From Palaemon carinicauda (Eukaryota > Arthropoda > Malacostraca > Decapoda > Palaemonidae): 64,000 nucleotides of DNA. The notes beneath the pieces were generated by a model that did no database searches, was not told the origin of the DNA, and was given only the letters and a program-made list of their open reading frames with translations. A program made the position numbers and the translations under genes. The stretch is from NCBI RefSeq assembly GCF_036898095.1, contig NC_090729.1:77577390-77641389 (forward strand). Direction: 5' to 3'. This document shows positions 1 to 12,079 of this stretch, one piece after another; position 1 is the stretch's first letter; every line of letters begins with the position of its first letter.

Positions 1-900
1 TGATGTAATGTGTTTTCTAAGTTAGATCTTAGACAAGCATTTCAAAAGCTTCCCATGGATGAAAATTCACAAGAACTATGTACAGTAAATACATCCTTAT
101 GTTTCTATAGGTCAAAGAGATTGCCTTATGGAGTAGCAAGCAGTCCAGCTATTTGGCAACAAACTATGGATAAGATTTTTTTCAAGAATGCAAGTAGTAT
201 TTATTTCAAAGATGATATTTTAGTCTCTGGTAAAGATAAAAGAGAACATAGAGAAAGATTACGGGCATTTCTGAAGAAGTTGAAAGAACATATTAGAGTA
301 AATAGGAGTAAATGTATTTTAGAAGTTGATTCAGTGGAATAGTTAGGTTTTGTAATCAATGGCAAAGGTATTCATAAGACTAAGGAGAAAACTAATGCAG
401 TGATATCAACTAAGGTACCAAAAAAAATTTAGGGAATTACAATCATTTTTAGGTTTAGTAACATTTTATGGAAATTTCATCCAGAATTTATCTACAATAG
501 CACACCCATCGTATTGAATAAGGGTGTAGAATGGAATTGGACAAAATATTGTCAAGAATCTTTTGAAAGAATCAAGCAGGAAATAACTTCATCTATCTCT
601 CTAGTACATTATCAAATGGGTTTACCAGTTAAATCAGTTTGTGATGCATCGAACATAGGTTTAGGCGCAGTATTATCTTATGTAATGCCGGATGGAACAT
701 AAAAGCCAATTTTTTTCGCTTCTAGAGTATTGAACAAGACAGAAAGGAATTACTCTCAAATAAAAAAAAAAGGTTTAGCATTAGTGCATGGAGTTAAGAA
801 ATTTCATGTGTATCTTTATGGAAGGAAGAAGTTCACACTTGTTACAGATTATAAACCTCTATTAGCAATATTGGGTCCATAAGCAAGTTTACCCAAGTTG
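1..900 (+). pseudogene. Gypsy-A1 reverse transcriptase and RNase H remnant
   Basis: The first ORF (10-342) starts inside RT at SKLDLRQAF and reaches the active-site segment IYFKDDILVSG, where the DD pair is kept but the usual YLDD is FKDD. A TAG at 340-342 falls where the family reads ...YLGF. A second ORF (514-702) covers the RT thumb and RNase H start, including CDASNIGLGAVLS with the first catalytic Asp. It stops at TAA 700-702, after which RNase H continues (SRVLNKTERNYSQ, then TDYKPLL) with more stops. Family assignment is secure. The gene is a pseudogene, and the N-terminal RT motifs are cut off by the window start. Confidence 0.88.
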
Positions 901-2256
901 GTAGCTGCAAGACTACAACGGTGGGCAATTACGTTAACCGCATATCACTATAACATAGAATATCGTCCTACGTCAAAGATGGGTAATACAGATACTTTAT
1001 CTAGATTTCCAGTAGACAAAGCACCAGAAGAGTATGATGATGGTATATTACTAGTTTCAGTATATGATGTACCCATTAGAGCCAAGGATATTGCACATAA
1101 TACCAAGAAAGACCCAATACTTAGTAAGGTTTTAGAGAGTTTAATGACAGGTAGAGACTTATGTGGATATGAGGTAAATTGTAAAGTCTATAAAGATATA
1201 TGGAGTGAATTGAGTATAGCACAAGGTTGTATAATGAAAGGGTCAAGAGCAATTATTCCTAGTTCACTGAGGAATAAGGTTTTGTCTGAAATGCATACTG
1301 ATCACCAAGGTATTGGCAGATCAAAGTCTATTGCAAGAACTTTTGACTGGTGGCCAGGTGTAGATAGAGATATTGAATTATTTATAAGAAATTGTATGAA
1401 TTGTACTACGCAACAGAACAACCCTCAATTTGCTAGAATGCACCCGTGGGAATTACCCAGGTATCCATGGCAAAGAATGCAAATAGATTTTGCAGGTCCT
1501 TTCTTAGGTTATTTGTTTTTGATAGTTGTAGATGCTTACAGTAAGTTGCCAGAAGTAATTCCAATGAAGACAACATCTTACGCCACAATTCAAGAATCAA
1601 TGAAAAAAATTTCTACGTATGGTATTCCAGAAAGAATTGTGACTGATAATGATCCACAGTTTACCTCATAGGAATTTAAAGATTTTTGTGAAGTAAATGG
1701 TATTAAACATACATTTTCAGCAACATATCACCCTTCTACGAATGGAGAGGTTGAAAGGTTTGTTCAAACATTTCAGCATAACATGAAATGCAGAAAGGCA
1801 AATTCAAATAACATAATTTTTAATGGGTCAAAGTTTTTATTGTCTTATAGAACACCACCACACAGCACGACAGGTGTGACAACATCAAATTTTTTGATGG
1901 GGAGGAGGATTAAGTGTAAGTTAGATTTATTGTATCCAAGTTTGCAAAGTGATTTAGAAGAAAATGGGTATAAGCAATTAGAAAGTCTCCCAAAAGTAAG
2001 ACATTTTTCCCCTTGTTCTAATGTCACGGTAAGATTATACAATACTCCAGAAAAGTGGGTACCAGGAGAAATTGTAAAAGAGATAGGAAATTTATATTAT
2101 GATGTTCAAGTTGGTGAAAATATTGTAAAACGTAATGTTGATCAATTACAGTCGCTAAGTAAAATTGTAGATCATGTGAATGTCAGAGATGAGAAATTTT
2201 CAGAAGTAGTTAAATCAAATATTAACCAAGATGCTCAAACATCAGATGTACAGTAG
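898..2256 (+). pseudogene. Gypsy-A1 RNase H end and integrase
   Basis: ORF 898-1671 starts with the RNase H tail (LQRWAITLTAYHYNIEYRP, DTLSRFP), then a linker, the integrase zinc finger (H-x-D-H, then CMNC) and the catalytic core with IDFAGPF and TDNDPQFTS. A TAG after FTS at about 1669 interrupts the core where related elements have a glutamine codon. The frame continues through HPSTNGEVERFVQ, so the third catalytic residue (Glu) is present. ORF 1783-2256 holds the C-terminal integrase domain with YRTPPHSTTG and a GEIVKEIGNLYYDVQV segment. Apart from the stop, D,D,E are all visible. The element inserts cDNA in the nucleus, and this copy cannot. Confidence 0.9.
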
Positions 2257-2383
2257 ATTCAGAATCTATTCATGTACCAGTGCAGGATGAAGTTAGAGTA
2301 CTTCCATATAAGATGAATAGAGGGAAGCCCCTGAGAGATTAGATTTGTAGTTTTGTACAATGTCAAGTTAAAGGGGAGGAGAC

Positions 2384-2872
2384 TGTTGTGTATTTTGTAC
2401 TGTAATACTATATGCGCTACGGGTATTAAGAGTAATGTTGCACAGTATTGCATTGATAGAACATGTTTCAACATAGTTTATAAGTGTAGTAGCGTATGTT
2501 ATGAAGGATTTAATCATTAATTAATTGTCCTAAATTTAGGATGTGAAACTTCTTACTTTTGTATTGCAGTAGGATTCAATCTCTTCTAGAGCGATGCTCA
2601 CTTTTGTTTTTTGTATGTATGTGTACGAGTTTTCTTTACGTATTCTCACTCGAGAGTCACAAGTTGTTTAGATAAGTCAGAGAGTGGAGCTATAATGTAG
2701 ACCTTAGCAAGATTAAACGTATTCTAATAAGTCGTCTGTGATTATATCCCACCAAGACGAGTCGGCGAAGATAATGGGATAAAAGATTCATTCTCATCTA
2801 ACTACTGTATTATTATTCCAGGTATGTATGAAGGGTCCATTCCGTTTTGGTAACCAATATCATACCATAACA
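2384..2872 (+). repeat. Gypsy-A LTR (3' LTR of copy A1)
   Basis: This 489-bp block starts TGTTGTGTATTTTG directly after the polypurine tract and ends CATACCATAACA. It is clearly the same sequence as 59321-59806 (plus) and as the reverse complement of about 29774-30256. Shared landmarks are the TGCGCTACGGGTATTAAG segment near the start and CCAGGTATGTATGAAG near the end. The exact last base is uncertain because the three copies differ at the 3' edge. Confidence 0.85.
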
Positions 2873-3095
2873 CTTAACTTATACTTTACTACAATACATC
2901 ACTGCTCCCATCCATTGCCACTGTCTCCACTTTTAACGTAAAATTCCTGTCCAGTATCTCACTGGGGTCCCTGGTATGGAACTGAAACAGGGCTTGAGAG
3001 TGAGATAGCTTTAGAACTGACAAGAGCTAAAGTAGGCCATCAAATTATTTCACATGAGGAGTTTTCAGGCATCTGGACAGAGTACAGTGGTTAAT
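2873..3095. repeat. Unclassified interspersed repeat, copy 1
   Basis: This non-coding block resembles 31735-31965 in the same orientation. Shared landmarks are CACTGCTCCCAT, CCTGTCCAG(C/T)ATCTCACTGG, GAGTGAGAT and TCTGGACAG. Here it directly follows the Gypsy-A LTR, so the LTR may have inserted into it. I do not recognise the family. Confidence 0.6.
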
Positions 3096-3107
3096 TAAAG
3101 TCTACCT

Positions 3108-3930
3108 TTATTTTTACTACCCAATATGATTGGCCTAATATCATATTTTGTGTCTCCCTTTTTGTGAATTAGTATAAAGTTTTTCCAAGTTGTAGCTATA
3201 GAGCATTCTTGCAGTCATTCTGTTTAAAGTTCAGCCAATATTACTACTATGGAATCTCCTCTATCAATTATGAACTCAATTCTTGGACCTTCTTACCCTG
3301 CTTCTTTTCCTCTTTTCATGTCTTTTAGTGCTTTCTTTACTTCTCCTAATGTTACGTTTGATACCAGCTAAGGTCTTTCATTATTTCTGTTGACAAAGTT
3401 ATTTCTTATATCACTATTGTATAGCATTGTATAGAACACCTCTGCAATTTGTAGCACTGCATCTCTATTGCTGATATTACAATTTCATCCTTTATAGCAA
3501 ACATCCGTAGGCACCCTGTTCAAAGTCTTATTTTCAGCAATTTGATGCCTTTTCTTTTTTTGGTGTTTCCTCAGTTTTAGTCACATTGTGTTCACGAATG
3601 TCTTGGGTTTTTAATTTGTTTATTGATCTGCTAAATGTATTTCATATCTCTTGGATTTTACCCTCATTTCCAATCGTTTCTTTATTAGGTTTTTAGTGTT
3701 TTCTTACAGTTTTCCTTTATCTTGTTTAGAAACTTTTCCACATATCTCTTGTACAGATTCTAATAGAAATTTTGTAAAATTACTGTTTATTTCCTCTTTA
3801 CTTGCTTCCATATCACTATGTAGCCGGGAGACCTATTTTGAATTGCTAAACTAAACTCGGCAGATTCTTCGCTAATTACAGAAGTGTTTATGATCTTTCT
3901 TAAAATTTCTTTTATTCTTTCTTTCCTTAG
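3108..3930 (-). pseudogene. LINE reverse transcriptase fragment
   Basis: On the minus strand this segment reads as a decayed non-LTR RT. Recognisable are VTLGEVKKALKDMKRGKA (the N-terminal helix common to LINE RTs), ATTWKNFILIHKKGD and YDIRPIILGSK (RT motif 1 region). Several stops and frame changes interrupt it, and the palm with the catalytic aspartates is missing. The segment is bordered by repeat copy 1 on the left and by the (TA)n tract on the right. RTE-like is my best guess. Confidence 0.65.
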
Positions 3931-3945
3931 ATCTAAACAAATTAT

Positions 3946-4477
<532 letters not shown>

Positions 4478-4499
4478 GTTTTCATATTTCAAATAAGCC

Positions 4500-4657
4500 A
4501 TATATATTAATACATTAAAGTCTGGATTCTCTTAACAACCTCAAGATCAGAGCCCCAGGCGGAATCACCCAAAGACTATAATATCAGACCAGCCGGGATT
4601 TGAACCCTGGTCCAGGATATCTGTATGCCAGTGACCATACCACTCAGCCACGAAGAA
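4500..4657 (-). mobile_element. tRNA-derived SINE with (TA)n tail
   Basis: On the minus strand the block begins with a tRNA-like head. An A-box TGGCTGAGTGGT (complement of 4639-4650) is followed at normal spacing by a B-box GGTTCAAATCC (complement of 4596-4606), the internal RNA polymerase III promoter of tRNA-derived SINEs. The head runs into a unique body (GATTCCGCCTGGGG..., GAATCCAGAC...) and then into TATTAATATATAT and the (TA)n tract at 3946-4477. It is not a functional tRNA: the arms outside the boxes do not fold convincingly by eye. Confidence 0.75.
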
Positions 4658-4659
4658 AG

Positions 4660-4722
<63 letters not shown>

Positions 4723-4759
4723 TTTATACATATATATATACATACATTTATATAAACAT

Positions 4760-4831
<72 letters not shown>

Positions 4832-4834
4832 ACA
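4660..4834. repeat. (TA)n microsatellite
   Basis: Nearly pure TA with a short ACATTTATATAAACATG interruption in the middle. It flanks the 5' side of the SINE head, so the SINE sits between two (TA)n tracts. Confidence 0.97.
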
Positions 4835-5681
4835 ATGACATTTTGATATTGGGATAATTATGAAAGAAAGAGATCTCGTATAAATGAATAATCTTTCCTG
4901 GAAAAAATGTTTCTATTGATTCACAGGGAGTCATTAATCAAAGACCTGATCTTGTCCGATCTCAACATTCCAAATATGTGCTTTACTCTTAAGAAAAACC
5001 TTTTTATTTCACGTATTTTGTTATGAAGTCTTACGTAATCTGTTTAAGAGTATTATATGATTTCATATGAGATATGAACAAGGGCTTATATAAATGTATT
5101 TTTTTTATATTTTTATGAGGTATTGCATCATGTTTGTGAGAAAATACGCAATTCTTATACATGCCACGTGTTTTGGAAGGCTCTCGAAAACCTTAGTGTT
5201 AGATTTTATAATTTTTCTTTAATTTCGAGGACAAAGGTGGTGGGGGCTAGCTGAGAGAGAGTCGTCTCGCTGTTACTTTGGTACGCGTCTGAGAGAGTAA
5301 TTTTTGGCAACCTTAGGCCAACCCCCAAGCTTCCAGATCTCAGACCTGGAATATTCTGGAAGTAGCTGAGTCATATATATGCACCACCAGGGCTGCATAG
5401 ATGCAGAAGAGAAACAGCAGTCCTGTGAAAGAGCCAAAGTTAATCTCTCTCTCTCTCTCTCCATGTGTCTATAGTGTGTCCTCTCCTAAGTGATTTTGGG
5501 CTCCCGAGTATAACGTGTGTTAAAACAATGTTGCAGATTATCCAAGTGATTTTAAATTTATTGTTGTGGTGAGTGTTGGCATTGTGTAAATCTTTGTTAA
5601 TGGCCCAGTGAGATTTATGAAAATACGTGAAGTTGATAATTTTATCAATTATTTTATGTAAGTTCTTTGAGTTTAATCATT
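4835..5681. other. AT-rich DNA without a recognisable gene
   Basis: I find no coding pattern, TIR or RNA gene here. A short (CT)n run lies at about 5445-5461. A 63-codon minus-strand ORF at 5273-5464 resembles nothing I know and has no supporting features. Confidence 0.5.
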
Positions 5682-5910
5682 AGAGTGTAATTATTTCTTT
5701 TGTGTTAGTATAAGGTTTATTCAGATTTAATATTTCGAGTCATCTGATTATATAATTTTCAGAGTGTAATTATTTTTTTGTCTTAGTCTAAGGTTTATTC
5801 AGATCTAATTTCAAGTCAAGTGATTATATACTTTTCAGAGCGTAAAATTTTGGTTTTAATCTAAGTTTTGTTCAGACTTAATAATTCGAGTGATTGATTT
5901 TGTTTTTGTG
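5682..5910. repeat. Three-copy ~77-bp tandem repeat
   Basis: Units start at AGAGTGTAATTATTTCTTTT (5682), AGAGTGTAATTATTTTTTTG (5761) and AGAGCGTAAAATTTTGG (5836). Each contains AAG(G/T)TT(T/A)(A/G)TTCAGA(T/C)(T/C)TAAT and a CGAGT/CAAGT...GATT segment. Spacing is 79 and 75 bp. The function is unknown. Confidence 0.7.
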
Positions 5911-6297
5911 TAAATTCTTGCAAAGTGTTGTAATTCTTATTGGTGTATCTATTTTTTTTAAAGAGGGTATTATTTCAATCACCAGTGTTTATTTCATATT
6001 CGCTCGTATCCTGTTAATGAATCAAAGTAAGAGGTTGTTTGAATAACACATAATAGTAATTACCCAGTTTTGTCTTGAATGTATTTGAGAGAATTTTGGA
6101 TAATCAGTGTTTTTATATTGCTGTCTGGGAGTTATATAATCATCTCAGAGCTCGGTTATTATTATTTTCAAGTGCAGCAGATTTAATGTAAAACCAAACA
6201 GGTGAGTTTGGTACTCGAGAGGGTTGTGCAACTTGTCAGCCGTAATATATGTAATATTATATTTTGGTCCCCAGACATGAGACCATAGTATAATAAT
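5911..6297. other. Unassigned AT-rich sequence
   Basis: No ORF with coding character and no repeat match were noticed. It separates the 77-bp tandem repeat from the next (TA)n tract. Confidence 0.4.
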
Positions 6298-6468
<171 letters not shown>

Positions 6469-6870
6469 GATTGATATACACTAGTGTAGGCGACCCGTTA
6501 AAAATGACAGCTAAATATTACTAAAGATAATAACAAACACAGCTTAAAACCTTCCCACCCCCTCCCCATTTAACTAAAACCCTTCTCATCAGGGTATGAC
6601 TACTCCCTCTCCCCTCCACCCAGGGCATGGGGAGAGACCTAATATAGTCTGGGCTCTGGGGGAGTGAAAAGGTTACATGACTCTGTTATAGCAAAACTTT
6701 ATATGTTCTTGCTCCACGACACCAACCAATAAATGGAGAAAAGTACACGTATTTCTGCTGTCATCCTGAAAACTATCTGCCGAACGATCTGTCCGAGGAG
6801 AAACAGGCTTTGATCTCTGGACGCTGCTAAGATGGTGTCTATTCCTTATAAACGTAGAGTAACATGCCAA
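6469..6870. other. Unassigned sequence between microsatellites
   Basis: This is mixed-composition sequence with C-rich runs (CCCACCCCCTCCCC near 6556). There is no recognisable protein or RNA. Confidence 0.4.
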
Positions 6871-6897
6871 AGTGATATCTATCTATCTATCTATCTA

Positions 6898-6949
<52 letters not shown>

Positions 6950-6960
6950 CATTAATATAC

Positions 6961-7033
<73 letters not shown>

Positions 7034-7086
7034 CATTTATATATATATATATATACATATATATATACACAGCATCAAAAGAAAAC

Positions 7087-7142
<56 letters not shown>

Positions 7143-7145
7143 TGG
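6871..7145. repeat. (ATCT)n plus (TA)n microsatellite
   Basis: Seven ATCT units (6875-6902) lead into interrupted TA repeats up to about 7140, with a short unique insert (ACAGCATCAAAAGAAAAC) near 7069-7086. ORFs on both strands are repeat artefacts. Confidence 0.96.
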
Positions 7146-7175
7146 ATATATATATACATATATGTATAGTAGAAA

Positions 7176-7179
<4 letters not shown>

Positions 7180-7245
<66 letters not shown>
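7180..7245. repeat. (GA)n microsatellite
   Basis: About 32 uninterrupted GA units on the plus strand. Predicted SLSLSL and RERERE peptides here are artefacts. Confidence 0.98.
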
Positions 7246-7246
<1 letters not shown>

Positions 7247-8089
7247 TGGCGGGATGCACACAAAAACAAACTCCACACCCTTGAAACACTAACAAACAAT
7301 ATTAACAACAATACAAACTTTCCCCTTACGTTATCAGCAGCTGGACTCTTAGACAGAAAGGAAATAAAAACAAAATATAACCTTAGTAACTATATTCCTT
7401 AAACCTAAATAGTCACTTAATCCTAAAATCATAACAACCAAACTTATTACTATACTTAAAACTAAAACACTTAGGACGAAACCCAACCAAATTCAAAATA
7501 TGCAGTAGTTCAATAATATTATAATAATGCTTACTAAAAAAAAATCCTTATACTAGAGCCATAACAGACAACACAAAAAAACTTGACATACAAAATAAAC
7601 AAAACAGCCCCATTCACATAAACCTGGAGAAAAATATTAAAACTTAAAACTAAGATGCACCACAACCAACGAAGTTTATACGTGTATATTTATTGACGCG
7701 GAAACTGTCCTCCGCACACAAACCGAACAGTCCTTCTTGGCACAGCCACCAATCTGTGGCAAATGGAACTATATTCAGGTCCAGTTAACTTGACTGAGCA
7801 GTCACTTAGTGGTGGTCATCGTCATCTTAAATTATCAAAAATTCTTTATCGGCTGTCCATCCTAAAAATCATTGTACATTCTGGGTCGTCATCAAAAAGC
7901 TATTTATATACTTAGCTGACAAACAACAGTCCAGGCCAAAATAAACCTAAAATGGAGGAATTACGGCCTGAAAATAAGAAAAAATACTTACGAACACTCC
8001 TTGCTAACTAAACTATCGCACTATAATCAAAGATAATGAATAGCATTTCTGTCATTCAGAATCACTCCTAGCAAATATAAACAAAATGA
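7246..8089. other. A-rich intergenic DNA, nothing recognised
   Basis: A/C-rich on the plus strand with no ORF of coding character. It lies immediately outside the DIRS-A 3' terminus. Confidence 0.4.
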
Positions 8090-8240
8090 CAATTTGTATT
8101 TTCCCTAATGATGCAAACCATTAGCTATTTATTAGGGGTTATTACTTTCAGTGATGCTGAAAGGACAAGCCATTAAAATTTAGCGAGGGTTAACTACCCA
8201 TTCCGCTAGTTAGCGAGGGCGGGGGTTGGGGGGGGTAGCT
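8090..8240 (-). repeat. DIRS-A right (3') inverted terminal repeat
   Basis: This is inverted relative to 14040-14213. It contains the G-rich run at 8218-8240, whose complement is the C-run at 14065-14075. The outer end is near AATTTGTATTTTCCCTAATG. Confidence 0.8.
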
Positions 8241-8341
8241 TACTACCGCTCCCGCTCATGCACTGGTGATTTAGCTCACTTTGCTTAGAGGAAGGACTTC
8301 ATGGGCGATAGGGCTGGCTGGTAAGTTTGTATAAATAACTA

Positions 8342-8430
8342 AAGGTTTGTATCATTAGGAAAAATACAAATTATCTCTGAATTAGTCATTTGTTCCGTAA
8401 CTGGAATACAAACCTACGCTGTTTATTAGG
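8342..8430 (-). repeat. DIRS-A internal complementary region (ICR)
   Basis: GGTTTGTATCATTAGGAAAA is complementary to the outer end at 8090-8115, and TTCCGTAACTGGAATACAAA is complementary to the other outer end at 14178-14208. The two are adjacent, as in DIRS-1, where the ICR is thought to template the circle junction. This arrangement is visible directly. Its function is inferred from DIRS biology. Confidence 0.75.
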
Positions 8431-8703
8431 GGTGACTCACCCATTAGGAGAGTGGTCGTCCCTGCCAAACTGGCTTTTGGCTTTACCTGGGGGCTCTTTA
8501 TTTTGAATAGGTTTGTACCAAAACTAAGGAGTCGCTGCACCTCGCTAAACCTTGAGATGTTTAGAAGTGTGACTGTCCAGGTAAAAGTAATTCCGAGTCT
8601 TTGTATGAAAACTGTTGTAACCAGGACTTTCCCAATACCACCTCGCCAGGGTATGGGGACGTAACAGTATTAGCTTAATACTAGAAACACAAGGATGCAT
8701 GGT

Positions 8704-10330
8704 TTATCTGCTGGTCAGCTTATTCAGAGAACCCAGGATGCTGCTTTCCCCAAGAAAGGGGAGGATGAAGAAAAGAATAAGAGCCAGTAACAGTGCCCTC
8801 AACCTTCTGCTACTTGTCCAGATTGAGAGGTTGACCAATGTTCTGGCCTTGTTGAGTACCCTCCTCATCAGACAGAACAGGGGAAAGGCATAAAGGTCGA
8901 TGTTGTCCCATCGTTGTTGGAATGCATCTTGCCAGAGAGCCTTGGGGTCCGGGACTGGGGAACAGTAAAACGGGAGCCTGAAGTTCAGAGCCATTGTGAA
9001 GAGATCCACAGTCTGAGAACCCCACAAAGTCAGGACTTTATTGGCTACTAGATGATCCAAAGACCACTTGGTACTCACTATCTGAGATGCTCTGCTCAGG
9101 TTGTTAGTGAACACATTCCTCTTGCCCGGATGGAAACGTGCCAATAGTGATATCGAGTAAATCTTGGCCTATCTCAGTATCTCTACTGCTAGATGGGATA
9201 GGGGCTGCTAAAAGGTAACTCTTTGTTTGTTGATGTAAGCACTACTGTGGTGTCGTCGCTCATCACCACCAATGAGTGGCCCGCAAGGAGCTGGTAGAAC
9301 TGTTGAAGGGCCAGAAAGACAGCCTTCATCTCTAAGAGATTTATGTGGAGGTACTTGTCTGACTCTGACCAGAGGCCTGAGGTCATGTGGTGCAGCACGT
9401 AGGCCCCCTCACCCTTTTTTTTTTTTAAACGTGTGGGAACAGCATCAAATCTCAGGGGAGGAGAAGATCCACTCCCTTTCATAGGCTCTCGTTTGACACC
9501 CACCATTCGAGGTCCATCTGTTCTGCTGATCCCATTAGGATCAAGAAGTCTGGGGAGTCGAAGGCCTGATTCCACTGGGACTTGAGTCAACACAGGAAAG
9601 ATCGAATCCTGAGGCAACGGTTGGGAACTAGACAGGCCAGAGATGAAAGGTGTCTGAGAAGACGTAGCCACGTCTGGGCTGAAAGTTCTTCTCCTCTGTG
9701 AAAGGGTCTTGCGACCTTTCTTAGCCTCATTATCGTATCATCTGATGGGAAGGCTTTGTGGAGAATGGTGTCTATTCTCATGCCTAGGTATACCAGTCTC
9801 TGCGTAGGAAGCAGGGCGGACTTCTCAAGGTTTACCATGATCCCCAGATCTTGGCAAAGCTTCAGAAGTTTGTCTCGGTGTTGAAGAAGGGTTGCCACCG
9901 ATTCCGCTAGAATTAACCAGTTGTCCAGATAATGGAGGAGACAGGTGCCAATCCGGTGTGTCCAAGATGATACTAGGGTGAATATTCTGGTGAAGACTTG
10001 AGGTTCTGTGGAAAGACCAAAGCACAGCCTCTTGACTGGTATTTCCTGTTGTCTAGGCTTAATCTTAAGTACTTCCTTGAAGACGGATGGATTAGGAGGA
10101 TCTGGAAGTACGTGTCCATGCTGAATGGAGTTTGCTTAACAAACTTGTTCAGAGCTGAGAGGTCGATGACGGGTCTCCAGCCTCCAGACGCCTTTTTCTA
10201 AAGAAAGAGTCGACTGAAGAAGCCTTGAGACTCATCGAGAACCTCTTGGAGAGTGCTCTTCTTCAACAGAGTCTGGACTTATGTCCAGAGGGCTAGCCCC
10301 TTTGCTGATGCGATCGCAAAGGATTCCTGA
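8704..10330 (-). pseudogene. DIRS-A reverse transcriptase and truncated RNase H
   Basis: Read right to left, WRPVIDLSALNKFVK (about 10140-10185) opens the RT core, followed by a frameshift, QVFTRIFTLV, then HYLDNWLILAESV (about 9905-9940) and LGIMVNLEKSALLPTQRL with YLGM. RNase H follows: HINLLEMKAVFLALQQF, VVMSDDTTVV and (8704-9144) VDLFTMALNFRLPFY. The second active-site aspartate of RT is replaced (YLDD to YLDN), which should abolish catalysis. The C-terminal part of the connection region (after LVNLSI) no longer resembles the family, and no recombinase follows. Several stops and at least two frameshifts are present. Confidence 0.85.
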
Positions 10331-10439
10331 TCAGAGGATGGAGAGATGTTGTGAACGAGACGGGATACCCTGAACGAATCACGGAGATTGTCCAGTGTTC
10401 GGCCCAGAGTTGCTGCCATCTGTCCCAGTAACTTTGTAG

Positions 10440-12025
10440 GCATCCCCCACTAGTGAACAAGCAGGGGGAATGCCTTCCCCAGTGTTTGCGGCGTCAGCCG
10501 CTTTTTCTAGGAAATTTTCTTCCCCTGGAGGACTTAGTGCCTTTCCCGTCTTTGGTCGGAAAGGGCTTTTTAGACACCTTGGTCTTCACTGCTGTCTTGT
10601 TCGTCATGATGCTTGTTGGACGGGACCGCTGAGGAGCTGGTGGGTTACATAACCCCTTTGGAGGAAGGAGTCCTGGTGGGACTTCCTCCATCTCTCAGCA
10701 GCATGTTCGACGTCCTTCTGCTCAAACAAAGAGATCCCCTCTAAAGAGTAGTTCCTGAACCTGACGATCTATGTATTTGGGGCCTGCTGGTGGAAACTCT
10801 CAGACAACGCATCTCGACGTTTCAGGAAGGTGGTTGCCCATAAGTTCGAGATTTGATGGGCAAGAAACTCGATGGTGCGTGTGTCTGAGAGGAGATAAGT
10901 TTCCATCTCTTTCCTGGTGCGTTCCTTGGAGAAATCCTCGGTTCAAACAAGGATTCCCAGGGTCCTCAACCACAGATCAAGCCATGAAATAGCCTTCATG
11001 GCATACTTCTCCTGATTCAGGATCTCTGATGCTGAGAATGAGACCTGAAGACTGAAGATCCTCTCTAGAGAGATCCATTGGTGAGCTCTTCTAGAGAGTG
11101 ATGGAGAGGGAAGAGCTGGACATGGGTCGTCCAAGATCTCAAAATACCTGGTCTTAGAGGGCTTCTGAGTGCCAAAACACAGTCTAAGACCGTATATTTG
11201 CCCTCTCATGGGGGTATCTCCGGGTCCGAAAACCCGTTGAGTACCCTAATAAGAGTCAGAACCTGACAGAATGCATGTTCTGACTCTTTCTGCTCCCCTC
11301 CAAAGTGGAACATGCAGCGAAGTCTCCTTCTTCCACCCCAGAGAGCTCCTCTTGGGGTGGATTGCAGGGATCCCTAGAGTGACTAGTGATTCCTGTAGGC
11401 CTGGAGGTCCTTGAAGAGGACTTTAGGAGAGTCTTGGAGTCCTTAGATTTCTTCTGAGGAAGGAGGTAGGACTCAAGCATTGAATGCCACATGGGATTGT
11501 CCCTCCTGACTTCCATCGGTGGTGGAGAACTCTCCGGGTGAGAAGAAACTTTCTCCGAAGGTGGAAGGGAGGAAATCCAGGCCTCGTGTGACTCCCTCAG
11601 CAGAGGTGTGGTAGGAGAGTGTCCGGCAGGAAAGACAGAAAAGACGGGCCTTGAAGGCCTAACACTAGTTAGCTTTACTCTAGGGGATGCAATCGCATCT
11701 GAGACTCCTCTCTTCCTCTTCAGGGGAGAAGAAGCCAAGGTTCCTCGCAGTAGGTCTTCTGGCGCCATTGGAAGGGAGGTCAGTCACGAGCGTGATGAAA
11801 CGGCAGGCTTGAAGGCTTGCACTACTGCTCTGAGCGTGGCACCAAACCAAGGCTGTTTGCTGACAGATCCCCTAAAAGGAAAGGAATTCAACCAATGTTG
11901 GTGGTGGGTCCGCCTTTGTAGGATGAATCTCCGGGCTCCTGAACCCTTATGTGGAGCCTTTTTCTTTCCGCAGTGGTCACGCTGTAATATATTTGTGGGG
12001 AGGGGAGTGAAGCGATGGTGACCTG
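10440..12025 (-). pseudogene. DIRS-A gag-like protein, C-terminal half
   Basis: Two minus-strand ORFs (11256-11768 and 10943-11209), plus continuing in-frame text to about 10440, form a gag-like polypeptide upstream of RT. Features are a Ser/Pro-rich segment, KRKRG (basic, NLS-like) near its start, FEILDDP, and an amphipathic stretch SEILNQEKYAMKAISWLDLW. It ends in a basic stretch (KSPFRPKTGKALSPPG), as commonly seen just before RT in DIRS elements. Stops interrupt it. The gag role rests on position and composition, not on a conserved fold I can recognise. Confidence 0.6.
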
Positions 12026-12079
12026 TCACAATCTCTGTGACGTTCCTCGCATTTTAAACCCTGTACAACCTGCTCTGAT

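Larger units (their letters stand above)
1..2872 (+). mobile_element. Ty3/Gypsy LTR retrotransposon, family A, copy A1 (5'-truncated by window edge)
   Basis: The order RT, RNase H, integrase, polypurine tract, LTR reads along the plus strand, which is the pol order of Ty3/Gypsy elements. The 5' LTR, gag and protease lie outside the window. Reading frames are broken by several stops and frameshifts, so the copy is dead. The LTR begins right after a purine-rich tract (2370-2383, ending AGGGGAGGAGAC) with TGTTGTG and ends near CATAACA. Related LTRs occur at about 29671-30256 (minus) and 59321-59806 (plus), which defines family A within this window. Confidence 0.9.

Noticed and set aside
4570..4650. 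A tRNA gene on the minus strand
   Set aside because: A-box and B-box match, but acceptor and anticodon arms are not convincing and a SINE-like body with (TA)n tail follows, so I call it a SINE.
7037..7311. SLSLSL/RERERE ORFs
   Set aside because: Translations of (GA)n/(CT)n microsatellites, not proteins.
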